Part shown: in pieces, positions 1-13,979 of the stretch
How the letters are laid out: every line of letters starts with the position of its first letter
How positions within the stretch are numbered: position 1 is the first letter of the stretch
NCBI RefSeq assembly: GCF_048128805.1
Contig: NC_136010.1
Span: 21,293,480 to 21,357,479, forward strand
Length of the DNA: 64,000 nucleotides
Direction: 5' to 3'
Source of the DNA: Centroberyx gerrardi
Taxonomy: Eukaryota > Chordata > Actinopteri > Beryciformes > Berycidae
Position numbers and translations under genes: made by a program
Notes under the pieces: generated by a model
The model's input: only the letters and a program-made list of their open reading frames with translations
What the model was told of the DNA's origin: nothing
Databases searched by the model: none

Positions 1-456
1 TCCTGTGTGACCTGCATGTGAATTCTCCCTGTTCGTTTTACTTAATCAAACAGTTTTTTGTTTTTATCACAGGGTGCCACGTAATCTCATGGAGCGAGAA
101 CCTGGGGAGCAAATTATGTGCTTTTGTTACTTTGTAAAAATGTTAATGAATCAATCATTGAATCAGAATGAAAATCTGAATCCACTGCAGACCTAACAAT
201 AACACTGTCCTCTTAAACATTTGATTATCTTACTATCATCTCAACACCAAATCATCCCCCCTTGGATGCAAGTGTTAAGACACTTCACCTATGCAGACAA
301 AGGTGATTGTCTCACCTTAAGGTGAGAATCCCAGGTAATTTTCAGACTGAAAATAACAGGCTTTCAGAAAGACAAGAAAAGCCCATAACACATTCTCTAT
401 AATATGATACACTAATTCCACTGAATAATAACAGAAACTAGCTGTAAAGTCTAAAA
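1..456. other. Intergenic, no gene seen
   Basis: AT-rich single-copy-looking sequence. No open frame with recognisable protein similarity and no splice-bounded coding segment was found. Confidence 0.5.
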
Positions 457-1231
457 TAGGGGAGACCGGGGATGGTGTAACGCGGGATTAGTTGCAACAC
501 TGCCAGTTGACCAGTCAGGAATGCGCTGGTGTGATCAATACTACACACCCAGGGGCTAAATTGGGATTTGGAAGGTGGGGGAACTCTTGACCATGACCAT
601 GAGGTGTGGGGGTGAGGGAATAAGCAGCTCACCTCAAACAAGCTGTAAGAGTGCTGCATATGATGAGCTATGGTGCAGCGATGATTTTGGCAGATTTCAC
701 AGAAATACACAGGGGAAATATACTGTAGATACATATTTATATATACTGTATATACTGTAGGTACATATTTGCATCATGTCACCACAGAAGCACATACATA
801 TTCAATGATCAACCTACTAATGTCTTTATTGTTGTTGATTAATCCATGTGCACTGATGTAAATTTTAAAAGCAAGAGAGTCACTGTGGGATGACATCTTA
901 TTTGCTTTTGAAATATCACATGCCAAATGAACTTTGGGTCTGCTATTGAATTATCATTAAAATAAATAAGGCACCCAAAACAAGGGTGTCCACAGGATTT
1001 GACACCAAAAAAACAATAAGAGAGTAAAATTTCTTATCAAGTTTATATTTTGGTTAGCACTTTGGTTAGTGCTGTAGATCAAATGGTTTAACTTACATAA
1101 TATCAATCAGTAGTCTCTCTAGTCAAATTTGATGCTTTAAAGCCACGTGCTTAAACAGTTAGCTATAAAATGGCTGCCGGGAATGGGGATCATTGTAGCA
1201 CTTGTTTTCCTCAAAGTACTTTCAACGCAGT

Positions 1232-1286
1232 CACACACACACACACATGCACACACACACACACACGCACACACACACACACACAC
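1232..1286. repeat. (CA)n microsatellite
   Basis: Interrupted CA dinucleotide tract. The small open frame running through it (HTHTHT peptide) is a by-product of the repeat. Confidence 0.9.
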
Positions 1287-2129
1287 GTACGTTACTATGC
1301 TGAGATGTAAAAAAAAAAGTGATTTTAGGTTTGTGTTGAAAACGTAGCAAGAGACTTTAAGTTTAAAAGCTAAATGAATGTGTCACATTTAACAAAAGAA
1401 ACAGAGTTTTTAAGTTAATTTCACAGCATGGGCTGTATTTCAGCACATTTTCTTATTTTTACATCCAGTGGCGCAGTCAAGGCCATATACTCACAAATTC
1501 TACCGTGACGTTTCCGTATACTGACTTTTTAGGCGTATACCCAGCGTATACCCACTTAATTTTCTGGTATACTCATTAACAAGTTGCATCAACATGCAAA
1601 CTTTCCAGAGAAAAAACAAAAAAACATTATCAGCGTGTAATCAATGTTTATTTGTGGATATGTAACAAAAAAAAACAACGATCGAGGCATTTGATTGGTT
1701 CATTTCGGTCATATTCAACATCACTAGTGGAGCTACCAATGTTGGAACCAATCTCTTAGCTCGGGAACGGAGGAGTCTTGGGCTGTTGCGACTCTGGTTT
1801 GAGGTAAAAACGTCGATTTTGAATAACACGGCACGGCAGAGTGCGAGAGGGGTTTTAGCCTAATGAATAACATTGCAACTGACAAGAGGTCTGATGGTGA
1901 TAAACCTTAATGGTTCCCCTGTTTCACTCTTCAATCCAGAGGAGTATGTGGCTCAGGCAGCACCGTGCTGCCACTGACTCACAATCGCGGCAATGCAAGG
2001 CCATGTCAGTGCAAGAGAGAAAGTTTGTTTGGAGAATATACTCTAACTTAGTACAGTGAACTGGGTGGAAGCATACTCTAGCTTTGTACTGTAAACTGGA
2101 TGCATAACATAACTGGGTAAATACCTTGA

Positions 2130-2441
2130 AGGAATAGTTCACATTCATTTCAGAGTTTCATATTTGTTTCCTTGCTTTGAAAGTGCTATAAAGGCAAAAC
2201 GAAATGGGAATTCATGCCCTGGTTTTATCCATGCAGCCAATAATATCTACCATAGCAATGATAAGAGTTTGACCCCATAGCAATAATACAGTTGGACTCC
2301 CAGTTTCCCACAAAGTATGCTAACTATTGGTGGTATATGCATAAAACCAAAGCATGGATTCCCATTTCCGTTTCACTTTACAGTACTTTCAAGGTAGGAA
2401 AACAAATGTGAAATTTTGAAATGAAGGTGGTGAACTATCCT
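2130..2441. mobile_element. MITE with long inverted repeats (GGATAGTTCAC family)
   Basis: The left arm starts GGAATAGTTCACATTCATTT and the right arm is the inverted complement of GGATAGTTCACC followed by TTCATTT. The arms stay complementary for about 110 bp around a short centre, so the element can fold back on itself. Ends of the GGATAGTTCACC type are abundant in fish MITEs. It codes for nothing. It is nested in the 457-2,705 element. Confidence 0.55.
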
Positions 2442-2705
2442 GTTTCACAAGGCTTTGTCAGTGCAAGTCTGTTTGTTAACTGAATGTGTTCATATACTCT
2501 AGCTTTGTACAGTAAACTGGATGCTAAATGCAGCTCTTTGGATAATTTTATGGGTATCTATATGTGAATAATACCTTAATTATCACAAGGCCCTATTTTT
2601 ACGAAGCTTTTACAAAGCTTACAAATCAAAGTTTGAGAGATCAAGCGCAAAAAAACACTGAGATGCTGAAAACAAAAGTGTTACAACTGCCCCCAGTCTC
2701 CCCTA

Positions 2706-5349
2706 CAACCGACTTTGGTTATATCAGTTGAACCCGCAGTGATACCAGTAAAGACAAACGTGTTTCATTCCAATTAAAAGTACATGTGTTAATCAATTAT
2801 GTATGCACACAAACAACAAGCAACCACTTTGTAAAATCAAGTGACTGATTGTGCCCTTGTTATCATGAAAAAACAAATTTGTTAGGCTTAGAAATGATCA
2901 CCTTCTCTATTTGCATCATCGTACAATCCAACAGCAAGACAGAATAGAGCAGTAGTACATTTACAAAATCGACATGAGACTCACCACCGAAATTGGATAG
3001 CAGCCTATGCTTTGTCACATTATTGTTCATTGAGACTCGCCATAAATGAATGAACTTCAAAGGAACCAACAAATAAATAAATAATCGAATGAAGGTGGGT
3101 TGTTTGCTCTTATACAGAATACAGATTGAACGGCAACAAAAGGCTTTTGAGGAGAACTATATTGTGGCTCGGGCTCATCCCAAGCTCTCTGGGGATGGCT
3201 GGGTCAGAGAAGGAAGCTGCAGCAGCAGCAGCCTGAAACTAAACTCCATCTATCACACTTAAAAAGCTGCCCACCTCCACCTAGCCGCCAATATGCCAGG
3301 CGATGCTGGGGGATTATGGGGGGATTTTGAAGCAGGATAAAGCACTGAATAACCATTGGGCTGTTTTTCATTAGGAGTAGCTGGTATTGTTTAAGGTTAA
3401 TTACTGACTTGGGGACATGGCTCAGAAGAATGCAAGCCCCTGCATGGCTGTGGGTTATATTAAACAAGTGATTTGTCTCAGACAAGGCACATTTTGAAGG
3501 GTAGCTACTTTCATAGCAGCCTGATAAAATAAAGGAAAGGAGGCAGTACATTGAGGACAAAAATGATCCTGAATTGCAATACAATAGCTTGGTGAATGGA
3601 CCCACACACGGTATTTCAGTTCACTCATGCTTAACCACATCAATTCACATGATATGGGTGGAATGTAGAAAAAAACGGGTCAATCCAGCAACTACTACAT
3701 GAACTGAATTATATGGCCTTGCTACCACTGAAAAACCTCAGCACAGGAATGATTTGAAATCCCTTGAAATGGATAAATTTGAATAAAATAGTGCAGATAA
3801 TAAAAACAGACATATTCAAACTCTTTTCAACATCTCTCCTTTTACCATGAAACGGGAACATTTTGTGAGAAATAAACACAAAAGACTAAAATGCTTATGT
3901 CTTTGTATGCTAGAATAAATCATAAGGCATGTGTTATATAGATGGGTTAGTGCAAATTTTGTCCCGGGAATCATTATTGGGGAAATTGACTCCGGCTGTG
4001 ATTAGCAAATGCATTTAGAGTTAAAAGAAGAATAAAGCTCTCTCTTATCTTAGCTATTTTTAAATGTGTCGACTACACCACTGGGTACGTTCAGGTACAA
4101 GTACAGCTGGTGAACACATTTTTATTGTGGTTAAAACTCAGTGTAAATAAAATCAAATTAACCACACCTACCTGGCTTTGGTTCCACTCCTAACTCTTAT
4201 CACTCTTTATCTTAAGATTGCCTAGAGATTTTGTTAAATGAGACAAATTAAACTTTTGACCAACCATTGAATCAGTTTTGTCATTCTTGTCCAGTTGTTC
4301 TTTCTATCCGTATGTTTAAATATTGACAATTTCATTTCCATTTCCCTCCATTTCTGATGCTAATGCATGGCAATCTGATGGAATGTCCTGTTTTTTCTCT
4401 AAATCATTTGGAAGTAGGTCCTAATGTAACACTACTGCGCTGACAGACAAGTAGAGTCAATTATTGCCACTGTAACTTATTTATTTTTCCATTACATGGT
4501 AGTGTTCATTTTTAAAAAAATAGCCTCGAGTTTGACTGAGAGGTTTTTTTTTTAAAGGATTCTGCCAAACTGTATCCCAAAATTGCTTTAGGTGGAGAGA
4601 TGATTCAAGTGTAAAATGTGTCTATGCATCAAATCATTTTATCTGATAAAACATATTACAAATGCAGAGCCCATAATGCACTATGCATAAAAACATAACT
4701 CTTTTGTCTTTTTACAAGGTAAAAGGACTATTTGGGAATGCAAATTGAACTCGGGGATTTAAATGATGAGTTTTACATGAAAAAACAAAACAAAACAAAA
4801 CATTTACTCTGTTTCTGAGGAAATTATTAATCATCAGTCTTTCCACTGAAGCTGCAGTAACAGGTCTGACTATATTGTAAAAAGTAAACAAAACTAAATA
4901 AGACATCCTATTCTCCCTGGCATCCTGCTACTCATCACCACTGTACAACAAAGATTCTCCAAATGACTTCTGCTCTATCCAATTAGGATGCTGTACCTCC
5001 ATCTCTAAGTGGAATTACAATTAGTGAGGCAGATGAGACGGCAGCTGCTGCATCATTTTCATCAGATGCTTTGGAATATTGGGGTCACATGGCCATGGCG
5101 TAGTTTCATATGGTTTCTGAGAAATTCAATTAAGATTGTACCTGAAAATGTAGGTGTTGCACTATAGTTGTAGTTCACTTGGACATTTGCATTACCACTT
5201 TCTACATTTCAACAAACCAAAGATCTCGTGGTTAATGTCCATTTTTTGTTTGAATCTGTTTTTCTCTATATCCCATAATTAGATGGCATAATTATAGTAA
5301 TGGTGTCATGTGGTTTATACTACATGTCGTAGCCCCTAGATGTACACTC
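2706..5349. other. Intergenic, no gene seen
   Basis: No coding exon, RNA gene or clear repeat boundary was recognised. The open frames present are short and without similarity I recognise. Confidence 0.45.
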
Positions 5350-5440
5350 TTTTTCTATCCGTCTTTACCCAGGGATTGAACCCAGGACCTTCTTGCTGTG
5401 AGACGACAAACGAACCACTCAGCTGCCATGCTGCCCCTCA
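5350..5440 (-). repeat. Partial tRNA-derived SINE head
   Basis: The stretch around GGATTGAACCCAGGACC, continuing with CTTCTTGCTGTGAG, is the same as the tRNA-like head of the full SINE at 5,635-5,970, again in reverse orientation. Only the promoter (tRNA-like) part is present. Confidence 0.6.
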
Positions 5441-5634
5441 CCAAATTTCTCTTCCGTCATTTGAATTGGATCCCATTCAAGTTGCAAGTCAGACAAGACA
5501 GTAGACATCCAACTGTTACGATCATGTGGTGCTAGTGAGCAGATGGTTCTGGCTTAAGGGCAAGGTAGCTGCAAGTGTGGCCAGTTCACCAGGTAATATA
5601 ACATGAAAGGGCCCAGCTCACCAGCTGAGGCTGC

Positions 5635-5970
5635 TGTATTTGTATTTGTATACTTAATTATCCCCGTGGGGAAATTTATCCTCTGCATTTGACCCATCCT
5701 ATACACACACTAGGAACAGTGGGCAGCCGCAGTACAGCGGCCAGGGACCAACTCCAGTTCTTTTGCCAGTGCCTTGGTCAGGGGCACTGACTGGAGTAAC
5801 ATACATGTCTTTAATGGTGGGAGGAAACGGAGCACCTGGCGGAAACCCACACAAACACGGGGAGAACATGCAAACTCCACACAGAAAGGACCTAGGACGG
5901 ACCGGGGTTCAAACCCAGGACCTTCTTGCTGTGAGGCAACAGTGCTAACCACTGAGCCACCGTGCCATCG
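5635..5970 (-). repeat. tRNA-derived SINE
   Basis: On the minus strand it opens with an A-box-like GTGGCTCAGTGGTTAGCAC and a B-box-like GGTTTGAACCC, followed by a unique body (GTGTGGAGTTTGCATGTTC, then GTGGGTTTCC) and a simple tail of ACAAATACAAATAC. This is the architecture of a tRNA-derived SINE. The overlapping open frames on both strands are accidental. Confidence 0.75.
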
Positions 5971-7856
5971 CTGTGGTGCACGGATTCAGTTGAGCAGCAA
6001 ATATAAAGTGATTCCAACTGAGTGATACTGTAAACTCATACCAAAGCTGAAATATTCCCCTGCATCATTTGAATTGGATCCTTTTCAAGTGGAAAATAAG
6101 ATTAAATGGTGTGTATGCAGTTGGTGAGTGGACTGAAGTGCTAAAGTGCCTGCCAGTGGCTAGCGACCATTGGTTATATTTGGCAAAACCCAAATTTGAG
6201 CAATCTTCCCATGGTCTGCTGGGCCCACCAACACTGCTGTATTTTTTCCTCTAACATGTTCCATTTAATGCTAGAGCAGAGAGACACATTATCAAGGTAA
6301 AGTAGAGATGGTAAAGATTCATTCTAGCTGACTGGAAGTTGTGACGAATATTATTGTAAAGACAACCTCATTTATAGCAGCAAATATAAACAAAACATTG
6401 AATTTGTCTTGAATCTATCACTAAAAATAACCGTGCTGTATCTCAAGTGACTCATTATTTTCATTGCAGCCTCATACCCGTCCGATCAATTATTGATCTA
6501 AACAACACACATTTTACCTTTGAACTTCGGCAGTAAATGAAAAATGAAAAGACCTAGGTTGTCTTTCTTCTGAGGGCTTCCAGCATCGCACTTCAAAATA
6601 CCTAGATGGAGATGATGGGCTCACTGAAACCACCAGTTGAGGTTTACAGTCATACTCTGCCCCAATAGTGAGAGTTTATTGGCATAAACATTGTTTTGAG
6701 AGACAAAGTGGCAATTGCATCCATGTGTGATGTGTGGGCCCTAATGCATACTTGTTGTATACACTGCACACGTGTGTTTTCACATTCATTGCTAACTGTT
6801 GTTTTTAGACTCATCAGTTTTACCCCCAACACCCCCCATGCTACAGAGAGAGAGGGGATCTGTATTTCCAAGAACAATCTTTTCATATCTTTCCAAACAT
6901 GTAAACAACAGCTAAAATATTCATTGGTGTATGTCATACAATTATTTTCCTACACAGTCCAATCCTTCCCCATAGAGACACTCACGTTAACCACAGCGCC
7001 AAATCAAAGAGATTCAAAGATGGATCATACATGCTGCACTGCATGAGGGTGCAATCGTACAATTGAGAAATAAAGAATAGCCTAATCCGCGATGAAGGAG
7101 GGCGGAATTCCCAAGATGAGATCACTTCTAATGCTTTATAGAGCCTCAGTGGGCAGCTGAGCCGCCAAACGCTCTAACCCACATCCTCAGAAAGAGGTCT
7201 GTCTATATTGTGTGAATGTTGCAAAGCACCACGGATATCTTTAGATCTATAGATTCATCACAGGGTTATATTAAGGGCTGAGCTGCTGCAAAAGCAAAGC
7301 TAATTATATGGGACAAAGTCAGCTAATTACACAGCTTTTCTGATCAATTGAAGATAATGGTATTTTCAATTTCACTAATAATTTTTGTTGCATATCTTGT
7401 GTAACACATGGGAAGTGTCAAAATATCCGAAGATGCTCATTCTGCAAGTCTCACCTTTTATTTCTCTTATCAAGATCAGGCTGTACTTCTTTCCGCTGTA
7501 ATATTATGTTGTAATATTATCTCTAATTCCTCTTTTTATAGTATTCTCTAATGAGCTGGTCGAGTGGCCCAATTGAAAATATTCAATGGACAACTTATTG
7601 GCAGGATGACATTAGCCTATTGGCACTCATCAAAAGTGCGCTTGCCAGTTGGAGCCCGCTGAAGTGCTGAAACCAAAACGAACGTGATAACATAACAGCA
7701 CATCCTGAGGTGTTAATAGAAGAGTCTCAGCAGTGGGATCAAGGTGAGCAACACCCACAGACATCATGATGTCAGTTTCTGTTATGGAATTCATAAACCA
7801 CATGGGTGTGATACAGTGATTTGCTGAACTTTTTACTGCTCAACCACGATGCAAAT
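5971..7856. other. Intergenic, left flank of the duplication
   Basis: Single-copy in this window; it does not reappear before unit B. No gene was recognised. Confidence 0.5.
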
Positions 7857-8137
7857 GCTTATACTTTATTTGTGCTTGGGCTGGTGTTGACCAATTAGAA
7901 GTAATTGGATGAAAAACAGATAAATCATAATTCATCCCATTCACCCCCTCCTATCTACCCCACTAATTAGGCTTTGTGTATGCCTCGCAGACGGAGAGAA
8001 CATGGATTCTAGAGCAAGACCGATTATAGAAATCACTGGATTGTGGAAAAATGTCACCTAAGGACTAACTGTGAACCCATCTTTTGTGCTGTTATTCACT
8101 GTTATTTGTTGGTGTATCATAAATTGCAGCTAATTGG

Positions 8138-8290
8138 GACAGCAGAAGCCGATCAGTTAGGGGACACTCTTGTGATTGACGGATCATCGGTTCAAATCCC
8201 TAGGTGGGAAAATCTTTGTGAAGGGAATGAGAAAGGTTCTTCCAATGCCGTCAGAGTAACTCCTACTACGTCAGGAGGCCACTGCTGTAA
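8138..8290 (+). repeat. tRNA-like SINE fragment, unit A copy
   Basis: GATCAGTTAGGGGACACTC followed about 30 nt later by GGTTCAAATCCC resembles pol III A and B boxes, then the body GTGGGAAAATCTTTGTG. The 83-residue open frame across it is therefore probably not a gene, although it is preserved in both duplicate units. Confidence 0.5.
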
Positions 8291-8960
8291 GTGAGACAGT
8301 GTTCTTATTAATAACGCTGCCTTATTGAGGAATTAAAAATAGGATTATCCTAACACCTCATTAAGGAGTGAAAATGTTTTATGTTAAAAAGCCACCAGAT
8401 TCTTGTCACTATAAAACTATTTTAGAGTTTTACTGGTTCCATAAAATCCATCTGAGATCACTATTCAGAGGCACATATTTGGGGAGATAGAAGTTTTTCA
8501 TCACTTCATAAGCTTTAATGCACTTAATACTGTATTCCAAAACCTTGGATGTGTCAGTTTATTCAAGGTCCTTATGATATAACTGACAGGACGTCAGTCT
8601 TTGGTAATGATATTCATTGAAACATTTGGAGCCATTCTACTGTCTTTCATATGGTTACTTACTTGGTCCGTTGTCCTATAGTGGATATGGAAATGCATTT
8701 ATTTCTGAAGCTATATTCTATGCATATTAAGGGCCACTGATTAAAGTAGATAACTGATGGCAGCTTACAAGCTTAAACCCCCCCCACACATTTTACACAT
8801 TCTAGACTGAGATTTGATGATACACACGTGAAAGTTTTAATTTCCAATTCTGTAATTCATAAATGAAAGATAAACAGATCTTTAAATAAACCATTGGATG
8901 TTTGCTCTGGGACACCAATTTGTTTTCAAAGCATTTATAATTTCTGATTGCTGCACTGAT

Positions 8961-8963
8961 CAC

Positions 8964-8999
<36 letters not shown>
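8961..8999. repeat. (CA)n microsatellite
   Basis: CA dinucleotide tract. It lies in a stretch that unit B has lost. Confidence 0.9.
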
Positions 9000-9001
<2 letters not shown>

Positions 9002-10651
9002 ATACACTCACTGAGGGATCAGTCCTCACAAAGACTTGTCTTCATCATTCAGATGCAATGTGTTTCATATACTGCCGCAGCGGAATTGCGGCTTTATTGT
9101 CTTGGTCGATCAGCTTGATGGACAGTAATGAAATGAATGACAGAAGATATCCCAGCAAAGTGCTCAGCCTCCACACACAAAGCACTCCAGAGCCCCCATC
9201 CACAGGAAGTGATGGAATGGAAGTAATTACCAGTAAATTAATTTGTCTGAAAAGTCTCACGCAATAATTATTAGGCTTTTGGCCCATCTGGACCATGAGC
9301 GGCATGGCCTTTCACTGCATCCTAAATCATCTGCAACATTTCCTCAAACAGTTGCATCACTGCATTGTGTCTGTCGCCTCATCTTGCTCTGTGCATTTCA
9401 GGTTAAAGCTTTTTTTTTTCTAAATTTGCATGCTGTCCCTTACTTGTCAGACTCTCATAATGTGTTGTAGTAGCTGTTGTAGCTGTCAAGGCTAAGGACC
9501 TTTAAAGCTTGTATACTCTCCCATCACAAAAAATACAGTGCTGTAACATAATGTATATCACTCGGAAAGTCAGTTGCGTTTTCAAATCTAAGAAGAATAT
9601 GTTGTTTACCAAGGCTTTTAATTTTGCACATACATTAAGAAACAATAACAGTATGAGCTATGCAGATATTAGTCATTTATTCCTCACAATGATACACATT
9701 GATGACCCGATATGAACTGGATGGCATTTGACAAGTAGCATGTTGCATTGCACTGGTGAGATCTGGTGAGATTGCATTTCACTTGTAATGAATAAAAGCT
9801 AGCTGATACAGAAAAGCTGTAAGTGATGAGGAATGGCTGCAGCTACTATAGATTTTTCAAACAGTCTGGGTTCAATCTCCTGACATTCAGACTAACATAC
9901 AGAGACAGTGAGCAAACACAATTTCTCACTATACCACCAGTGCAGAAAATGATGAAGTGTGCACAAACCCACCGAGGAAGAGCAAAGGACACAAGCTCCC
10001 AGCAAGACTTAGCTGTTTACTAGATTGGGGACAAAAGCTGTTATCAAAAACGCACTTTGCTATTATGGCAAATCAGCCAATATCCAATAAACTCACCTTG
10101 ATCTCAGTTCAAGCTCCTTGAGTTTGACTGTAAAATTAGTAGGGAGACAGAGACACCCTCTGGTATGTTTCTGCTGTTACTGCAGCAAGGTTGAGCTTGA
10201 AAATAGGTGTAAACCAGTACAAAGTTATCACATATATATTGTTTTCTGATACAAATTCAGATCATGTTGACTCGATTATCTCATTTTTAATATCCGAATA
10301 AGGAGAATAGAAGTTTTAGTAGTCCTCATATAACATTACAACACTACACAGTTCAGTGAAACAGACTTCTGTAATGAGTTAGGCTTTGTATCTGAGAGGT
10401 CTAAAGTTTTAATAGGAGGCAAAGACAATAATAAAGATTAATCCAATTCTCAGATCAGCACGGCAGACTATATATGCGTCCCACCTTAGTTAACAATTCA
10501 GTCTTGTCGGTTGCTTCATTGGGAATCATACCATCATACCAATCTAAAAGCTGTCAAAGCTGTGAACATTGATTCTAACTACACAGCTAATAAAAATCAA
10601 CATCTGCTGTGCCATTAGAGAGAAAGGAGAGGAGAGAGCACGGATAGAAAT

Positions 10652-10653
<2 letters not shown>

Positions 10654-10703
<50 letters not shown>
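10654..10703. repeat. (GA)n microsatellite
   Basis: Uninterrupted GA tract. In unit B the tract and about 340 bp before it are deleted. Confidence 0.9.
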
Positions 10704-10705
<2 letters not shown>

Positions 10706-11020
10706 AACAAGGCCATCAGGGAAATAAGTCCAGTCATTTCCACGTGTGTTCCTCTGAGCCAGGGTTTAACAAGCTGTGCATAAAGACAAGCCTGTGTGGG
10801 TGGAGCTCCTCTTAATCATAGCTATGAATGTTCAGCAGGAAACCCATGGGGAAGAGGAACTTGTTAATTGAGATCTTGATCCTCCAGAGGTGTTGGCTAT
10901 AACTTCAAACTCTCCATTTATTTTTCTGATATTTTATTAGCTCAAGCAGGCCACACTTGAGGGCACAATTTAATGAGGTTTGTGCATTGTTTGTATTTGT
11001 GGGAGCCACCAACCATACAG

Positions 11021-11044
11021 TATATATATATATATATATATATA
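11021..11044. repeat. (TA)n microsatellite, unit A
   Basis: A short TA tract that is about three times longer and mixed with TG in unit B (40,823-40,899). Confidence 0.9.
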
Positions 11045-12555
11045 GAATTATCTGGGAAATGGAATACACTCATTTGGATAACACAATTTGCATGCCCGAG
11101 ATTTCACCTGAATTCATTGCTCTTTTGATCTTAAAAAATAGTCTTTCAAGCGCACATAGGCTTCATTCTGACTGACCCGCTGACTAGCAGCAGCAGCAGC
11201 AGCAATTATCCTGACAAAGCATACACATCTGTGTATGTATGAATATCTTGCTAAGAATTGGAAGCCTTGATGGATTTACCTAGTCTTTTGTGTCGTCCTG
11301 ATGCAGTCTTTTTCCTCCCTGTATATCTCATGCTCAAGTTTACCATGACAGATGCCTTTGATCTACCAACTCTTTTATTCAGTTGCTTATCTATCAAATC
11401 ACCCCCTTTGTGAACTTCACCTCAGTTGTTAACAGTGGAGATTTGGTCAGTTGGATCAATAATCAGTCACAATGAGAACTGTGCGGGAAAACCTTCAGGA
11501 AATGCTAATGTTATACTACACTGCTGATTGGTTTAGGCTATTAAAGAGACTTTGTTTTAGGTCAAACCTGGGTCAAATAATATGTGCGAGTAATTATTAG
11601 CATTTGTTTTAATCTGTTAACATCACCGGATGGGTGAGCCTGCCACAGGGCAATGTAATGAGTGTAAGAATGATTTGACAAACTATTTGAAAGTCAAATC
11701 AGTATACTGACAATTTACCTTAAAGTGCCTTAATTGTGTGTTAAGGTTAAAACAAATGCTGCGTTAGTAGTTATTTGACCCAGGTCTGTTTTAGGTCTGG
11801 CTGCAAAATGACTTCCCTTTTCATTCCAGCGCACCAACCAGAACTCGGCATATAGCTGAACCTTCAGATCACTTTGCTGTATCCATTCTGTAGGCGACTT
11901 CTTATAAGACAGCTTTACTTATTCTGCTGGGAGACTAGTCGTGACTGCTGATCTATTTCAAACTCATCGGATATTGCGGTCACGCCTCTCACTTTCCATT
12001 CTGGCTCGCCATAAAAAGTCTCAGTGGACACTTAATGCCTTTCAAAACACTACATTAGATCTGTAAATCTGCAGGATATTCAGAGAACATGAAATGGATA
12101 TTCAGTTGAAGTGTTCCTGACCTTCGCTAGCACCTCAACGAGCCACAGCTCTGTGCGCAGGGCAGCAGGGCAAGGACAATATACTTGATGAAAATGACAA
12201 AGAGCTAGGAAAGCACGGCTTGAATCTAACATCATTTCTTATTTCTAAACATTACCATGCAATTGTCATCACATCTGAAAAAAAAATCCCTTTTCAAATG
12301 TGTGCTGCATTTCATACTTTCTATTACAAATCAGAAAAAGATTATAATCTTCATGCTAAACTACATAACTCAAGTCGTTAACTGACCAAAAAGAAATTGG
12401 TAAATACTGTATGCCCTAATATTGTCTAAAATGCCTGAACATAATGAGAAATAGCTATGTCATAAAGATTTATCTATATTGTTCATTGTCAACAATGTCT
12501 TATTGACTTTTAAGATTCTCAACTGTTTTCTGTGAACAAATCATCAGTTCTCTAA

Positions 12556-13540
12556 TAGTGCGATGGCTTCAGAAAGTATTCAACCCCCTTGACCTTTTCT
12601 GCATTTTGTGGCATTGCAGACTAAACACAAAATAGATTAAATAGTGATCATTTAACAATCTACACAAAATACTCCAAAAAAAGGTAAGAACATGTTTTTA
12701 GAAATCTTTGCAAATTTATTGAAAATGTATTGAGTCAAAACTTTGTAGAAGCCCCTTTGGCAGCAATTGCAGCTACAGGTCTTCTTTGATACGTCTCTAT
12801 CAGCTGGGCACATTCGGATTTGGGGATTTTCTCCCATTCTAACGTGCAGATTTGCCCCATCACGCTTCACAGTAAGAGATGGTGTTAGATGGGTGATAAG
12901 CTGTGCTAGCTCTTTGTGTTAACAGCTGAAAAGTTAAATTTTCGTTTAGGGAGACCACAGAATCTTTTGCCTCACGCTTTCAGAGTCTCTCACTGCCTTT
13001 TTACCAACTCTACTCGTGCCATAATAGGTCTTTTTATAAAGCGCAGCACTGACTGTTGTCCTTCCGGCAGGATCTCCCATTGCAGCCAATAAACTCTGCA
13101 GGTCTGTCAGAATGGTCCTTGGTCAGCTCACTGATCAAGCTCCTTCTTGCCCAGTTGCTCAGTTTGGTCAGACTCTAGGAAGAATCTGAGTAGTTCCATT
13201 TTTTTCCAGAGAAAAAAAGATGGAGCTTTTGTGAACTCCCAACACTTTAGAAGCTGTTTTATACCCTCACCCAGATCTATGCCTCCTTATAATTCGGACT
13301 CTGAATTCTGCAGACAGTTCCTTGGACTTCATGGTTGAGTTTCTGATCTTACATGCGTTTATACGGATATATGCGCTTCATTCTAAATCATGTCCAATCA
13401 AATGAATTGGCCACAGATGGACTCCAATCAATTTGTAGAGACACATGAAGGACACTGAAAATAATTTGGATGCACCTTAACTCAATTTGTCGCTGCAGAG
13501 ATATAAGAGTGTCACTGCAAAGGGGTTGAATACTTATTAC
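12556..13540. mobile_element. Tc1/mariner-like fossil, unit A copy
   Basis: The left end AAGTATTCAACCCCCTTGAC and the right end (inverted: AAGTATTCAACCCCTTTGC) form inverted repeats of the kind seen on the Tc1-like family abundant in salmonids and other fish. The inside keeps landmarks of that family on the same strand, such as TTTGGCAGCAATTGCAGC near the left and TGGACTCCAATCAATTTGTAG near the right. The coding strand of the lost transposase is the minus strand. Most of the centre is deleted and no intact transposase remains. Confidence 0.75.
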
Positions 13541-13979
13541 AAAATCAGTTCTTGACAAATGAAACTGGCTCTTGTCGAGAACGGTTTAGAATGCCAAATT
13601 TGCTCTTGATGTAGGTCGAAAGAATACACAACTTTTTCCAGTGAATTTATTTTACTTGAGTTAGATTAGCCTTAGATAAAACACATGAACATTAAATAAG
13701 TGACCAATTAAAATAGATTAGAAATCGTGTGCATTTATTCAATCTCCAAACCATTACCTTTGTTGTCCTTCTGCATTTTTGTGCCAAAACCAAGATGAAA
13801 ACACGTACATCATCTGCGCAAACAAACATAAATGAAAACATAAGCCAGATGCTGCGAATCTAATCCATTCATGCAGAGCCCTACTGATGTTTTTGCTTTG
13901 GCAAGCTTCCTGTGAATCTGATGTGAGAGCTGCATGAAAAGGTCCATGTTGAGACAGCTGTCAATGTCCATTTCACCTC

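Larger units (their letters stand above)
457..2705. mobile_element. DNA transposon remnant with GGGGAGAC terminal inverted repeats
   Basis: The left end reads TAGGGGAGACCGGGG and the right end is its near inverted complement (CCCCAGTCTCCCCTA). Both ends also carry a GTTG(C/T)AACAC block slightly inside. A TA dinucleotide flanks both ends, fitting a 2-bp TA target duplication. No transposase is recognisable inside, so this is a decayed or non-autonomous copy. It contains a younger inverted-repeat element (2,130-2,441) and a CA microsatellite. The superfamily is not settled: the TA target fits ISL2EU- or Tc1/mariner-like elements. Confidence 0.5.

Noticed and set aside
5710-6025. Three overlapping frames of 61-83 codons on both strands
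   Set aside because: All lie in the tRNA-derived SINE at 5,635-5,970.
8043-8294. An 83-codon frame preserved in both duplicate units (also 29,078-29,329)
   Set aside because: It overlaps tRNA-like pol III box motifs of a SINE, and preservation is explained by the recent duplication.
12652-13338. Small frames in the Tc1-like fossil (and copies at 42,518-43,204)
   Set aside because: They fall within a decayed transposon with no intact transposase.
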